Source of the DNA: Sphingomonas sp. AR_OL41
GTDB lineage: Bacteria > Pseudomonadota > Alphaproteobacteria > Sphingomonadales > Sphingomonadaceae
Direction of reading: 5' to 3'
NCBI RefSeq assembly: GCF_029911635.1
Contig: NZ_JARYTI010000003.1
Location: 171,716 to 235,715, forward strand
DNA: 64,000 nucleotides
The translations under genes were made by a program, and so were the position numbers. This document shows positions 1-8,709 of the stretch, one piece after another; positions within the stretch are counted from its first letter, which is position 1, and each line of letters starts with the position of its first letter. The notes beneath the pieces were generated by a model, which was not told where the DNA came from, ran no database searches, and was given only the letters and a program-made list of their open reading frames with translations.

Positions 1-16
1 GCGCAGATTTTTCTTG

Positions 17-44
17 CCAAGCGAGCGGGAAACCGGTCGCTTGG
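17..44 (+). other. Leader hairpin upstream of symporter gene
   Basis: An 8-bp perfect inverted repeat (CCAAGCGA / TCGCTTGG) encloses CGG/CCG and a GAAA tetraloop. It lies 23 nt before the symporter start. No T-run follows on either strand, so it does not look like an intrinsic terminator. It may be a 5'-UTR stem of the symporter mRNA or the end of an upstream feature outside the window. Confidence 0.3.
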
Positions 45-66
45 GCGAGACAAACAGGGAGGGCAA

Positions 67-1332
67 ATGTCGCAGGCTACACGGATTTTGCTGGCGCTGG
101 TCGCCGGGTTGCTGGTCGGCATCGCCGCGCGGGCCTTCGCACCCGGTGCGGCGATCGACGCGATCGCCTGGGTTCAGCCGGTCGGCCACGCCTGGCTGCA
201 CGGGCTGCAGATGGTGATCGTGCCGTTGATCATCGGCTTGCTGGTGACCGGAATCGGCGCGGCAGCCAATGCGGCGCGTGCCGGGCGGATCGCGCTGCGA
301 TCGGTGCTGAGCTTCGTCGCGATCCTGTGGACGACGACAATCATGTCGGCGCTGGTCATGCCTGTGCTGCTCGAAATGTGGCCGCTATCCGCCACGCTGT
401 CGCATGACCTGCGCCAGGCGCTGACCGGTGCGACGCCGGTCGGCACGGTACCGACGCTGGGTGATTTCTTCGACAAGATCGTGCCGTCGAATGTGGTGGC
501 GGCGGCGGCGAGTGACGCGTTCCTGCCGCTGACGATCTTCAGTCTCGCGCTCGCCTTCGCGATCACCCAGCTCGATCCTGCGCCGCGCAAGCAGCTGACC
601 GACCTGTTCCAGGCCTTCACCGACGCGATGCTGGTAATCATCGGCTGGGTGCTCAAGCTGGCGCCGATCGGCGTTTTCGCGCTGGCGTACGGTGTCGGCG
701 CGCAAACCGGGGTCGGCGCGGTCGCCGCGCTGGTGCATTATATCGTGATGGTTTCGTCGATCGGCTTCATCGTCCTGCTCGCTGCCTATCCGCTGGCGAT
801 GATCGTCGGCCGCGTCTCATTGGTGCGATTCGCCCGCACCGTGGCGCCGGCGCAGGCAGTGGCGATCAGCACGCAATCGTCGCTCGCGACGCTTCCGGCG
901 ATGCTGGCCGCGTCGGAGGACCTAGGCGCCTCCCCCGCCACCGCAGGCATCGTGCTGCCGATCGCGGTGGCGGTCTTCCGCGCGACCAGCCCCGCTATGA
1001 ACCTCGCCGTCGCGCTGTACATCGCGCACTGGCTCGGCGTCCCGATCGGACCCGGCGCGATGTTCTTCGGCGTCGTCACCGCCGCGATCACCACGATGGG
1101 CTCGATCAGCCTGCCGGGCACGATCAGCTACATCGCCTCGGTCGCGCCGGTCGCGCTGGCGATGCACGTGCCGATTGAGGCGCTCGGCCTGCTGATCGCG
1201 GTCGAGACGATCCCCGACCTGTTCCGCACGGTCGGCAATGTCACGATGGATGTCGCGGTGACGATCGGCGTGGCGCGGCGCTCGAAGGACGATGTCGCGC
1301 CGAACGAGATTCCGACGCTGACGCTGCAATGA
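67..1332 (+). CDS. Dicarboxylate/amino acid:cation symporter (DAACS family)
   Basis: The 421-residue polytopic inner-membrane protein resembles GltP/DctA-type transporters, which import acidic amino acids or C4-dicarboxylates with H+ or Na+. The re-entrant hairpin serine motif is visible as SSLATLP near residue 270, and the C-terminal transport-core segment contains a VGNVTMDVAV stretch near residue 390. The length matches the family (400-440). The ATG follows a strong GGAGG a few bases upstream. Ion coupling and substrate cannot be read from the sequence. The gene stands alone, followed by a hairpin and a convergent tRNA. Confidence 0.88.
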   Translation: MSQATRILLALVAGLLVGIAARAFAPGAAIDAIAWVQPVGHAWLHGLQMVIVPLIIGLLVTGIGAAANAARAGRIALRSVLSFVAILWTTTIMSALVMPVLLEMWPLSATLSHDLRQALTGATPVGTVPTLGDFFDKIVPSNVVAAAASDAFLPLTIFSLALAFAITQLDPAPRKQLTDLFQAFTDAMLVIIGWVLKLAPIGVFALAYGVGAQTGVGAVAALVHYIVMVSSIGFIVLLAAYPLAMIVGRVSLVRFARTVAPAQAVAISTQSSLATLPAMLAASEDLGASPATAGIVLPIAVAVFRATSPAMNLAVALYIAHWLGVPIGPGAMFFGVVTAAITTMGSISLPGTISYIASVAPVALAMHVPIEALGLLIAVETIPDLFRTVGNVTMDVAVTIGVARRSKDDVAPNEIPTLTLQ

Positions 1333-1351
1333 TGCTGCCCGGAAAAACAAA

Positions 1352-1381
1352 CCCCCGCCAGGTCGATGACCTTGGCGGGGG
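1352..1381 (-). terminator. Intrinsic terminator of tRNA-Arg
   Basis: A CCCCCGCCA / TGGCGGGGG hairpin extends inward through GGTC/GACC with one bulged base. On the minus strand the stem is followed by a T-rich tract (rc of ggaaaaacaaa), which fits termination of the minus-strand tRNA. There is no T-run on the plus strand, though the stem may still slow transcription from the symporter. Confidence 0.7.
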
Positions 1382-1385
1382 ATGT

Positions 1386-1462
1386 TGGTGCGCCCGGAAC
1401 GATTCGAACGTCCGACCCTCAGATTCGTAGTCTGATGCTCTATCCAGCTGAGCTACGGGCGC
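1386..1462 (-). tRNA. tRNA-Arg (anticodon ACG)
   Basis: A full cloverleaf is visible on the minus strand. The acceptor pairs GCGCCCG with CGGGCGC, the D arm contains GCTCAGCTGGATAGAGC, the anticodon stem TCAGA/TCTGA holds loop CTACGAA (anticodon ACG), and the T arm contains GTTCGAATC. The 3' CCA is encoded. The ACG anticodon is expected to be deaminated to ICG and read CGU/CGC/CGA. Confidence 0.96.
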
Positions 1463-1545
1463 TTGGGAAGTGGGTCCATAGAGGCGACATTCGGCGGGCG
1501 CAAGTGCGTTGCTTGTATCTTCTGCGCACAATAGACGGTGGCGCG

Positions 1546-2049
1546 ATGAAACAGCTTTTCCCCCTCGCCGGTCTCGCGCTGCTGATCGGCGGCTGCGTCA
1601 GCCCCGACACGTCGCGCTATCCCTCCTTGCTGCCGCGGCCGATCGAATCGCGCAGCGACGCCGAACCAGTGGTGACGCCGCCGGCTTTGGCCGCGGCCGA
1701 CCCGGCGACCGAATCGAAGCTCGCCGCCTTCCGCACGACGCTGGGCGACACCGACATGGCGTTCGCCGCCGCCGCTGACCGCGCCGAGGCTGCGGCGCGG
1801 CTCGCCAAGGGCGATGCGGTCGGCAGCGACCGCTGGATCACGGCGCAGACCGCGCTGGCCGAGCTCGACGGGCATCGGGCCACGCTGTCGGGGGCGGTGA
1901 CCGATATCGAGCAGATGGCAATCGAGCGCGCGGCGGCCGGAGAGGCGGAATATCCCGGGCTGGAGGCGCTTCGCGGCGCGGTGCAGACCGCGCTCGATGC
2001 CGAATCGGCGCGAATCGCCACGATTCAGGCGATGCTTCCTGCCGGCTGA
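1546..2049 (+). CDS. Putative lipoprotein of unknown function
   Basis: The 167-residue product starts with a lipoprotein signal peptide whose lipobox is LIGGC (Cys17). The rest is Ala/Glu/Asp-rich with long stretches of helical, coiled-coil-like character (about residues 60-160), as in many small sphingomonad periplasmic lipoproteins. The frame is open upstream through the antisense of the tRNA, but the ATG at 1546 is the only start that puts the signal peptide at the N-terminus. I do not recognise a domain. Confidence 0.75.
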   Translation: MKQLFPLAGLALLIGGCVSPDTSRYPSLLPRPIESRSDAEPVVTPPALAAADPATESKLAAFRTTLGDTDMAFAAAADRAEAAARLAKGDAVGSDRWITAQTALAELDGHRATLSGAVTDIEQMAIERAAAGEAEYPGLEALRGAVQTALDAESARIATIQAMLPAG

Positions 2050-2074
2050 GTGATTCGCGAAGCCGCCGCCCGAA

Positions 2075-4285
2075 TCAGTGCAGCGCCTTGATCAGCGGCA
2101 GGATGGTCGAATAGTCGTCGGTCCAGGGCGTGAAGCCGGGATAGTGCCGCAACGGGCGCCATGTCGCGTCACGCGCGCGCAATGCCGCGAGCTTGGTCGG
2201 ATCACGCGACAGCGCGACCCATAAAGAACGCGTCGCCGCGCCGCCTTCGCCGGGCCTGGGCTGATAGAGCAGCTGGATCGCGTGCCAGCCGCCACCCTCC
2301 GCCGCCGCGGCGACGACCGGTTCGAGATCGAGAAAGCGGTTGGAGATGTGGACGAGCAACAGCCCGTCCGGCGCGAGGACGCGGGCATAGCCGGCAAAGG
2401 CCTCGCGCGTCATCAGGTGCATCGGGACGGCATCGGACGAAAAGGCGTCGAGCGTCAGCAGGTCGAACTGCGCTGCGGGCGCGGCGGCGAGACTGATTCG
2501 CGCGTCGCCGAGCACGATTCGCGCGTCGGGCAGGCAATCGCGCAGAAAGTGGAACTGGCCGGTGTCGCGCGCGATTCGCACGATCGCCGGATCGATCTCG
2601 TAGAAGACCCATTGCTGCCCGGGCTGGGCGTAACAGGCCAGCGTCCCCGCGCCGAGACCGACCACCGCGACACGCGCATGCGGCCCGTACAGCGCGGGCA
2701 GCGCCTTCATCGCCTGGCCGATCCCGGCGCCGCGCACATAATAGACGGTCGGTTCGCGCTCGCGCGCCGGCGTGCCGAACAGCTCGGTGCCGTGCGCCGT
2801 GGTGCCATGGGCAAGCTGGCGGACATGCGCGTCGCCGAGCACGGTATAGACCCCGAAATAACTCCGCGTCCGCGTGCCCGGCTGAACCGACAGGACCAGC
2901 GAGCGATAACCGCCAAAGGCGACCAGCGCGCCGATCAGCGCGATCCCGAAGGCGGGACGATAACCGATCGTCAGCAGGCCGAGCGGCACCATCACCGCGA
3001 GCACCAGCAGTTGCACCGCACCGGGCCGCTCCGCGCCCGCGCCGGGCAGCCTGAGCACGACGATCACCAACAGGGCGACGATCAACGCGGTCGCCAGCAC
3101 CCAGCGCCGGCGCGATGCCGGGTACCGCCCCCAAAACCGTCCGCTCCAGCGCAGCAGGAAACGGCGCGGCATCAACAGCCCCGCCGCGAGCAGCAGGATG
3201 GGATATTCCCATGTCCAGTTGAACAGGATCGGCGCGACGAGCGCGGCGAACACGCCGCCGAGCACACCGCCGACCGACATGGCGAGATAGAATCCCGTCA
3301 GCCGGTCGTTCGCCGGGCGCAGCCGGTACATCTCGCCGTGCAGCGTCACCGAGACGAGAAAAAGCAGGCCGAGCGCGAGCGCGGCATCGAACCACGGCCA
3401 GGCCGGCCCGCTGCCGACCAGCAGCCCGCCGATCAGCAACAGCGCCAGCGGGGTGATTCGCGCGATGAGATCGGTCGCGCGGCGATTCGCGGCGAAGGCG
3501 ATCGAGAAGCTCAGCAGATAAAGGCCGAGCGGCAATACCCAGAGCAGCGGCATCGCGACGATATCGGTGCTGATATAGGTCGAGGTGGCGAGCATCAGCC
3601 CCGACGGCACCAGCGCGAGCACGACCCAGCGCGCGACCAGCAGCGGCTTCGGACGGGCACTGGTCGGCGCCGCGACGGTGGCGCCCGACACGCCGCGCGG
3701 CAGCCGCAAGGCACAGGCCGCGACGAGCAACGCCACCACGGCGTAACCGATGCTCCACAACCAGCGCTGTCCGTTGACCGCCAGTTCCGGCTCGACCAGC
3801 AGCGGATAGGCGATCAGCCCGGCAAAGCTGCCGATGTTCGAAGCGGCGTAGAGCGGATAGGGATCGCCCTCCGGCGCGGCGAAGCTGAACCAGCGTTGCA
3901 GCAGCGGCGCCTGTGCCGAGATGGCGAAGAATAGCGGGCCGATCGACAGGCCGAGCAGCCACGGCACCCACAGGGCCGGCTCGGCATCGGCCGGCGGGGT
4001 CGCGGCGATCAGGCCGATCGGCAGCCACAGCGCGGCCAGCGCCAAGACGGCGAGATGCGTCCCTGCCTGGGCACGCGGCGACAGCTTGCCGAGCCAATGG
4101 GCATAGCCGTAGCCGGCGAGCAGCAGCGCCTGGTAGACCAGCATCGCCGAGTTCCACACCGCCGGCGCGCCGCCGAGCCGGGGCAGCGCCATGCGCGCGA
4201 TCATCGGCTGGACGAGGAAGAGCAGGAACGAACTGGCCAGCACCGCCGCGACGAACAACGGCCGCGCGCCCCGCGCCGTCGTCAT
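2075..4285 (-). CDS. Fused MFS-like membrane / spermidine synthase-like protein
   Basis: The 736-residue protein has an N-terminal half of many hydrophobic helices (to about residue 480) and a C-terminal spermidine-synthase-like Rossmann methyltransferase fold. The nucleotide-binding signature is VVGLGAGTLACYA, followed by an acidic FYEIDP and LGDARISL. It belongs to the 'fused MFS/spermidine synthase' family; whether these make polyamines is not established. Its ATG overlaps the stop of the preceding acetyltransferase by 4 nt, so it is the last gene of the hemB operon. Confidence 0.85.
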   Translation of the reverse strand: MTTARGARPLFVAAVLASSFLLFLVQPMIARMALPRLGGAPAVWNSAMLVYQALLLAGYGYAHWLGKLSPRAQAGTHLAVLALAALWLPIGLIAATPPADAEPALWVPWLLGLSIGPLFFAISAQAPLLQRWFSFAAPEGDPYPLYAASNIGSFAGLIAYPLLVEPELAVNGQRWLWSIGYAVVALLVAACALRLPRGVSGATVAAPTSARPKPLLVARWVVLALVPSGLMLATSTYISTDIVAMPLLWVLPLGLYLLSFSIAFAANRRATDLIARITPLALLLIGGLLVGSGPAWPWFDAALALGLLFLVSVTLHGEMYRLRPANDRLTGFYLAMSVGGVLGGVFAALVAPILFNWTWEYPILLLAAGLLMPRRFLLRWSGRFWGRYPASRRRWVLATALIVALLVIVVLRLPGAGAERPGAVQLLVLAVMVPLGLLTIGYRPAFGIALIGALVAFGGYRSLVLSVQPGTRTRSYFGVYTVLGDAHVRQLAHGTTAHGTELFGTPAREREPTVYYVRGAGIGQAMKALPALYGPHARVAVVGLGAGTLACYAQPGQQWVFYEIDPAIVRIARDTGQFHFLRDCLPDARIVLGDARISLAAAPAAQFDLLTLDAFSSDAVPMHLMTREAFAGYARVLAPDGLLLVHISNRFLDLEPVVAAAAEGGGWHAIQLLYQPRPGEGGAATRSLWVALSRDPTKLAALRARDATWRPLRHYPGFTPWTDDYSTILPLIKALH

Positions 4286-4809
4286 GCCGGGCGGTCGATC
4301 CGATAGAGGATATGCGGGTTGAGCGGCGGCGCGGCCAGCGGATGATGAAAGTCGCCGCCAACGATCCGCGTCAGGCCGATCCGCTCCATCAGCCCCCAGC
4401 TGGCGGTGTTGGCCTGCACGGTGATCGCCGAGATCAAAGGCGCCGTCGTGTTTGCCCAGCCCCAGGCCAGGCTCGCCTCAGCCGCCTCACGGGCATAGCC
4501 CTGCCCCCAATGCGCGCGACCGAGGCGCCAGCCGATCTCGATATCCTGTTCGATCGGCGTGCCGGCCGCGCCGGGCTTGATCCCGCAGAAACCGAGCAAG
4601 ACGCCATCGGCACGGCGCTCGACCGCCCAGAAGCAATGGCCGAGGCTGGCGAGAAAGCCGTTCTGGCGGTCGAGCGCGGCGGCGGTCTGCTCGCGGCTTT
4701 CGGGCGGACCGAGATAACGCATCACCTCGGGGTCGCGACACATGGCGTTGAACGGATCGACGTCGGTCGCGCGCCAGCCGCGCAGGATCAGCCGCTCGGT
4801 GTCGATCAC
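4282..4809 (-). CDS. GNAT N-acetyltransferase (RimJ/RimL type)
   Basis: The 175-residue product begins MIDTERLILRGW, the usual start of RimJ/RimL-like acetyltransferases, and contains an acetyl-CoA loop region around GQGYAREAAEAS (about residues 105-115). GTG at 4809 is chosen because it puts this strand at the N-terminus and overlaps the upstream GNAT stop by 4 nt (GTGA). The open frame continues upstream only as a shadow. It is a close paralogue of the next upstream gene, so a local duplication is likely. The substrate is unknown. Confidence 0.85.
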   Translation of the reverse strand: MIDTERLILRGWRATDVDPFNAMCRDPEVMRYLGPPESREQTAAALDRQNGFLASLGHCFWAVERRADGVLLGFCGIKPGAAGTPIEQDIEIGWRLGRAHWGQGYAREAAEASLAWGWANTTAPLISAITVQANTASWGLMERIGLTRIVGGDFHHPLAAPPLNPHILYRIDRPA

Positions 4810-5333
4810 GGCCGCGCGATCCGATAGGTCACGGTGTCGCGCAGCGGATCGCCCTCGGCGAACAGCGGGTGCGCGAAATCGAGTTGCGGGACGTGCGTCA
4901 TGCCCAGGCGCACCATCAGGCCGCGGCTTTTGGCATTCTGTCGCGAGGTAATCGCGACGATCGCGGCATCGTCGCGGTTGGCCCAGGCCCAGGCCATGCT
5001 GGCCGCCGCCGCCTCGCGCGCGAAACCCTGCTTCCAATAAGGCACGGCGAGCATCCAGCCGATTTCGAGCGCGCCGACGATCGGCGTGTCGGGGGCGCCC
5101 GGCTTCAGCCCGCAAAAACCCATCACGGCACCATCGGCGCGATGCTCGACGACCCAGAAACCGAGCCCCTGCGGGTGGTAGGAAGCGTGCTTGACCAGCG
5201 CCGCCTTACTGTCCGCCGCCGACTTGACCGGGCCGAGATCGGCCATCACGCGCGGGTCCGCCCACATCGCGTACAACGCGGGGTGATCAGCCGGCGTGTC
5301 GCGGCGCAGGATCAGCCGCTCGGTCTCGATCAT
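4806..5333 (-). CDS. GNAT N-acetyltransferase (RimJ/RimL type), paralogue
   Basis: The 175-residue product begins MIETERLILRRDTPAD and has the acetyl-CoA-binding segment KQGFAREAAAAS. It is the same length as its downstream neighbour and similar throughout, which indicates tandem duplication. The ATG at 5333 overlaps the hemB stop codon (ATGA), so it is translationally coupled to hemB. It could be a small-molecule or ribosomal-protein N-acetyltransferase; nothing in the sequence decides this. Confidence 0.86.
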   Translation of the reverse strand: MIETERLILRRDTPADHPALYAMWADPRVMADLGPVKSAADSKAALVKHASYHPQGLGFWVVEHRADGAVMGFCGLKPGAPDTPIVGALEIGWMLAVPYWKQGFAREAAAASMAWAWANRDDAAIVAITSRQNAKSRGLMVRLGMTHVPQLDFAHPLFAEGDPLRDTVTYRIARP

Positions 5334-6319
5334 CGGCCGAGCAGGCGCGCCGCATGCAGCGCGTGATAGCTCAGCACGCCCGAGCACCCCGCGCGCTTGA
5401 ACGCCAGCAGCGTCTCGAGCACCATCGCGTCGCGCTCGGCCGCACCGGCCGCAACCGCCGCCTCGATCATCGCATATTCGCCCGACACCTGGTACGCGAA
5501 CACCGGCACCGCGAACTCCGCCTTCACGCGCACGATGATGTCGAGATAGGGCAGGCCCGGCTTGACCATCACGCTGTCGGCGCCCTCGTCGAGGTCGAGC
5601 GCGACCTCGCGCAGCGCCTCCTCGGCATTGGCCGAGTCCATCTGATAGGTCTTCTTGTCGCCCTTCAGCAGGCCGCGCGAGCCGACCGCATCGCGGAACG
5701 GGCCGTAAAAGGCGCTGGCGTACTTGGCGGCGTACGACATGATCTGGACGTTGACATGGCCGGCGCCCTCAAGCGCATCGCGGATCAGTCCGACGCGGCC
5801 ATCCATCATGTCGGACGGCGCGATGATGTCGGCCCCCGCCGCCGCCTGATTGAGCGCCTGGCCGACCAGCACGTCGGCGGTGCGGTCGTTGAGCACATAG
5901 CCCTGCGGATCGAGCAGCCCGTCATGGCCATGCGCGGTATAGGGGTCGAGCGCGACATCGGTCAGTACGCCGATGTCGGGCACGGCATCTTTCAGCGCCT
6001 TGATCGCGCGGCACATCAGATTGTCGGGGTTGAGCGCTTCCTCGCCGCCGTCGCTGCGCAGCGCGTGCGGGGTGTTGGGGAACAAGGCGATGCAGGCGAT
6101 GCCTGCGTCGCGCGCTTCCTTGGCGCGGGAGACGATGCCGTCGACCGACCAGCGCGAAACGCCGGGCAGGCTGGCGATCGGTTCCTCGATCCCCTGCCCT
6201 TCGGCGATGAACAGCGGCCAGATCAGATCGGCGGGGGTGAGCACCGTTTCGGCATGGAGCCGGCGGCTCCAGGCGGTGGCACGGGTGCGACGCAGGCGGA
6301 GTGCGGGATAGTGACTCAT
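5330..6319 (-). CDS. hemB: Delta-aminolevulinic acid dehydratase (porphobilinogen synthase)
   Basis: The enzyme condenses two 5-aminolevulinate molecules to porphobilinogen, the second common step of haem synthesis. The 329-residue length is typical. Schiff-base lysines are Lys199 (in SYAAKYAS) and Lys253 (in MVKPGLPY). The metal site reads DVALDPYTAHGHDG (121-134) instead of the three-cysteine zinc site, so this is the Mg/K-dependent class. It heads a four-gene string (hemB, two GNATs, MFS/spermidine synthase) joined by 4-nt overlaps. Haem supply matters here because the window encodes many c-type haems. Confidence 0.97.
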   Translation of the reverse strand: MSHYPALRLRRTRATAWSRRLHAETVLTPADLIWPLFIAEGQGIEEPIASLPGVSRWSVDGIVSRAKEARDAGIACIALFPNTPHALRSDGGEEALNPDNLMCRAIKALKDAVPDIGVLTDVALDPYTAHGHDGLLDPQGYVLNDRTADVLVGQALNQAAAGADIIAPSDMMDGRVGLIRDALEGAGHVNVQIMSYAAKYASAFYGPFRDAVGSRGLLKGDKKTYQMDSANAEEALREVALDLDEGADSVMVKPGLPYLDIIVRVKAEFAVPVFAYQVSGEYAMIEAAVAAGAAERDAMVLETLLAFKRAGCSGVLSYHALHAARLLGR

Positions 6320-6337
6320 GCCGCGCTCAATGCTCGT

Positions 6338-7801
6338 TTAGCCGCTCGGCTGCAAGCGTCCGGCGGGTTCTCCTCCGGCATTGGTGTGCTCATGGCCGCC
6401 ATCGGGCTCGCGTGGCACGACCAGCATCTGGCTGCGCCATTTGCCGAAGCGGTAGAACAAGGCGGCAAGCCCGAGGGACACCGCCGAGCCGATCGGGAAC
6501 GCCCACCACAGCGCATCGGCGCCGATCACCGGCTGGCCCGCCATCGCGATGCCGATGCGCACCGGGTAGAGCGAGACGATCAGGATGATCAGCGGCGCGA
6601 GCGTCGAGCCATTGGCGCGAACGGTCGAGAACAGCACCATCGTCGCGCCGAACATCACGAAGGTCCAGCTGGCGATCAGCTGGATGTGCCGCGCGATCGG
6701 GATCGCCGGGCTGTCGCTGCCGACGAACAACGTCATCACCGGGCGGTCGAACAGGATGATCGCGACGATCACCACCAGCGTGATGGCCGTGTTGGAGAGA
6801 ATGCCGGCGCGGGTGATCGCATCGACCCGGTCCCAGCGGCCGGCGCCGATATTCTGCGCCGCCATCGAGCTGACAGCGACGCCGATCGCCATCGCCGGCA
6901 TCTGGATATAGGTCCATAGCTGCTGCGACACGGCATAGGCCGCGGCAGTGTCGACGCCGAGCCGGTTGACCAGCCCGACCATCGTCAGCCCGGCTGTCGA
7001 CATGACCAGCATCTGCGCGCCCATCGGCAGGCCCTTGGCGACGATCGTGCGGACGAGCGCGCGCTCGGGAAACAGCCAGCGGAACTCCCGCCCGCGCAGC
7101 CGGATCGGCAGGTCGCGGGCATAGACGTAGATGACGAGGCCGGTGGTCGAGATCGCCGCGGCGAGCAGCGTGGCGGTTGCCGAGCCGGCGATGCCCATGC
7201 GCGGGAACGGGCCGATGCCTTCGATCAGCAAGGGGTTCATCGTGCTGTCGATGATCACGCTCAGCACCATGAACCACATCGGCGTGATCGAATCGCCGGC
7301 GCCGCGCAGCCCCATCTGGATCAGCACGCCGAGCATCGACAGCGGCAGGCCGAGAAAGATGACGCGCAGATAGACCAGCGCCAGTGCCTGGGCGTCGCCC
7401 GGGGTGGCGAGCAGGCGCAGGATGTTGGGCGCGAATATCCAGCCGAGGATCGAGATCAGCACCGCGCCACCGACCACCATGCCGATCGCCGAACCGAAGG
7501 CGCGTCGCGCCGCCTCGATGTCGCGCCGTCCGATCGACTGACCGACGAGGATCGTCGCCGCCATGCCGAAGCCGAATACCGCGCTGAACATCAGGAACAT
7601 GATGATGTTGGCGTTGGACGTCGCGGCGAGCGCACCCTCCCCCAGGAAGCGCCCGACCCAGATCGAGTTGATCGAGCCGTTGAGCGACTGGAGAATGTTG
7701 GACGCGAGCGTCGGCAGCGCGAAGGTCAGCAACGTCGTGCCGATCGGGCCGACGGTCAGGTCCCTGCGGCCTGCCGGCCCAAGTTGCGGCGCGTCTGCCA
7801 C
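6338..7801 (-). CDS. MATE family efflux transporter
   Basis: The 487-residue polytopic protein has about 12 hydrophobic helices in two related halves and MATE-like loops (FALPTLASNILQ early, GLRGAGDSITPMW about residue 165, AAQNIGAGRWDR in the second half). It exports cationic drugs or metabolites in exchange for Na+ or H+. GTG at 7801 is preceded by GGAAG at good spacing. It is transcribed divergently from the next gene and ends just upstream of hemB. Confidence 0.9.
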   Translation of the reverse strand: MADAPQLGPAGRRDLTVGPIGTTLLTFALPTLASNILQSLNGSINSIWVGRFLGEGALAATSNANIIMFLMFSAVFGFGMAATILVGQSIGRRDIEAARRAFGSAIGMVVGGAVLISILGWIFAPNILRLLATPGDAQALALVYLRVIFLGLPLSMLGVLIQMGLRGAGDSITPMWFMVLSVIIDSTMNPLLIEGIGPFPRMGIAGSATATLLAAAISTTGLVIYVYARDLPIRLRGREFRWLFPERALVRTIVAKGLPMGAQMLVMSTAGLTMVGLVNRLGVDTAAAYAVSQQLWTYIQMPAMAIGVAVSSMAAQNIGAGRWDRVDAITRAGILSNTAITLVVIVAIILFDRPVMTLFVGSDSPAIPIARHIQLIASWTFVMFGATMVLFSTVRANGSTLAPLIILIVSLYPVRIGIAMAGQPVIGADALWWAFPIGSAVSLGLAALFYRFGKWRSQMLVVPREPDGGHEHTNAGGEPAGRLQPSG

Positions 7802-7956
7802 GAATCATCTTCCTTTGCCGCCCGCAGGCCAATTCACCGTGCGAGCGTTGGCCGATAGGGAAATGTGCGCGGAGCGACCAGCCCTGACGGCAACTTGTTA
7901 CGCTAGCGAATTGACTTCGCGGCTGCGCTGTGATGCCCTCGCGGTGGGGGGACATC

Positions 7957-8709
7957 ATGACAGCAACGCTTGCCACGCGGCCGGGTTTCGCCGCGCGCCG
8001 ACCATCGGACCGCGCATTCTCATTGGTGTATCTGCTGATCATCTGGGCAGCGATGGTCGGCGGCTTCGGCCTAGACATGATCCACAAGGCGGCGAAGGGG
8101 CAGCTCTCCTATCCGTGGATCATCCACCTTCATGCCGTGGTGTTCGGCGCGTGGCTTGTGCTCCTGACGGTGCAGATGCTGTTGATCCGCCGCAATCAGG
8201 TTCGCCTCCATCGCCAACTCGGCGTTGCCGCGCTCGTCATCCTGCCGCTGATGCTGATCCTCGGCCCTGCGGCATCGATGACGATGCTGCGGCTGCATTT
8301 CAACGATCCCCATCTCGACACCGCGTTCATGGCCACACAATTGACCAATGTCTTCGGGTCCGTCGCGCTGTCGATCACGGGCCTGCTGATGCGACGCGAC
8401 GCGGCAGCGCACAAAAGGCTGATGCTGCTCGGCATGGTCGCGCTGGCTGAACCGGGCTTCAGCCGGCTTCTTGCCGATCCGTTGTACGCGGCGCTTGGCG
8501 ACGGTTTCATCAACTACATCGCTTTCACCTATATCGGCAGCATCGCGCTGGTGATCGGCATGGGTGTCTATGACCAGGTCACGCGCCGGCGCCTGCACCC
8601 GGCCTATGTCGCCGGCGCGCTGTGGATCTTCGCCAACGAGGTCACCGCGGCTTTTCTCTACTACCAGCCATGGTGGGCAGCGTTCACGCGGGGGCTGATC
8701 GCACCCTGA
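7957..8709 (+). CDS. Seven-helix membrane protein of unknown function
   Basis: The 250-residue product has about seven hydrophobic segments with several His residues near helix ends (for example HLHAVVFGAW). A role in binding haem or metal is possible but unproven. ATG at 7957 is preferred over 7930 because it has a purine-rich GGGGGGA just upstream; a TTGACT about 40 nt upstream could be a -35 element. Its stop abuts the valS stop with no gap. I do not recognise a named family. Confidence 0.7.
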   Translation: MTATLATRPGFAARRPSDRAFSLVYLLIIWAAMVGGFGLDMIHKAAKGQLSYPWIIHLHAVVFGAWLVLLTVQMLLIRRNQVRLHRQLGVAALVILPLMLILGPAASMTMLRLHFNDPHLDTAFMATQLTNVFGSVALSITGLLMRRDAAAHKRLMLLGMVALAEPGFSRLLADPLYAALGDGFINYIAFTYIGSIALVIGMGVYDQVTRRRLHPAYVAGALWIFANEVTAAFLYYQPWWAAFTRGLIAP

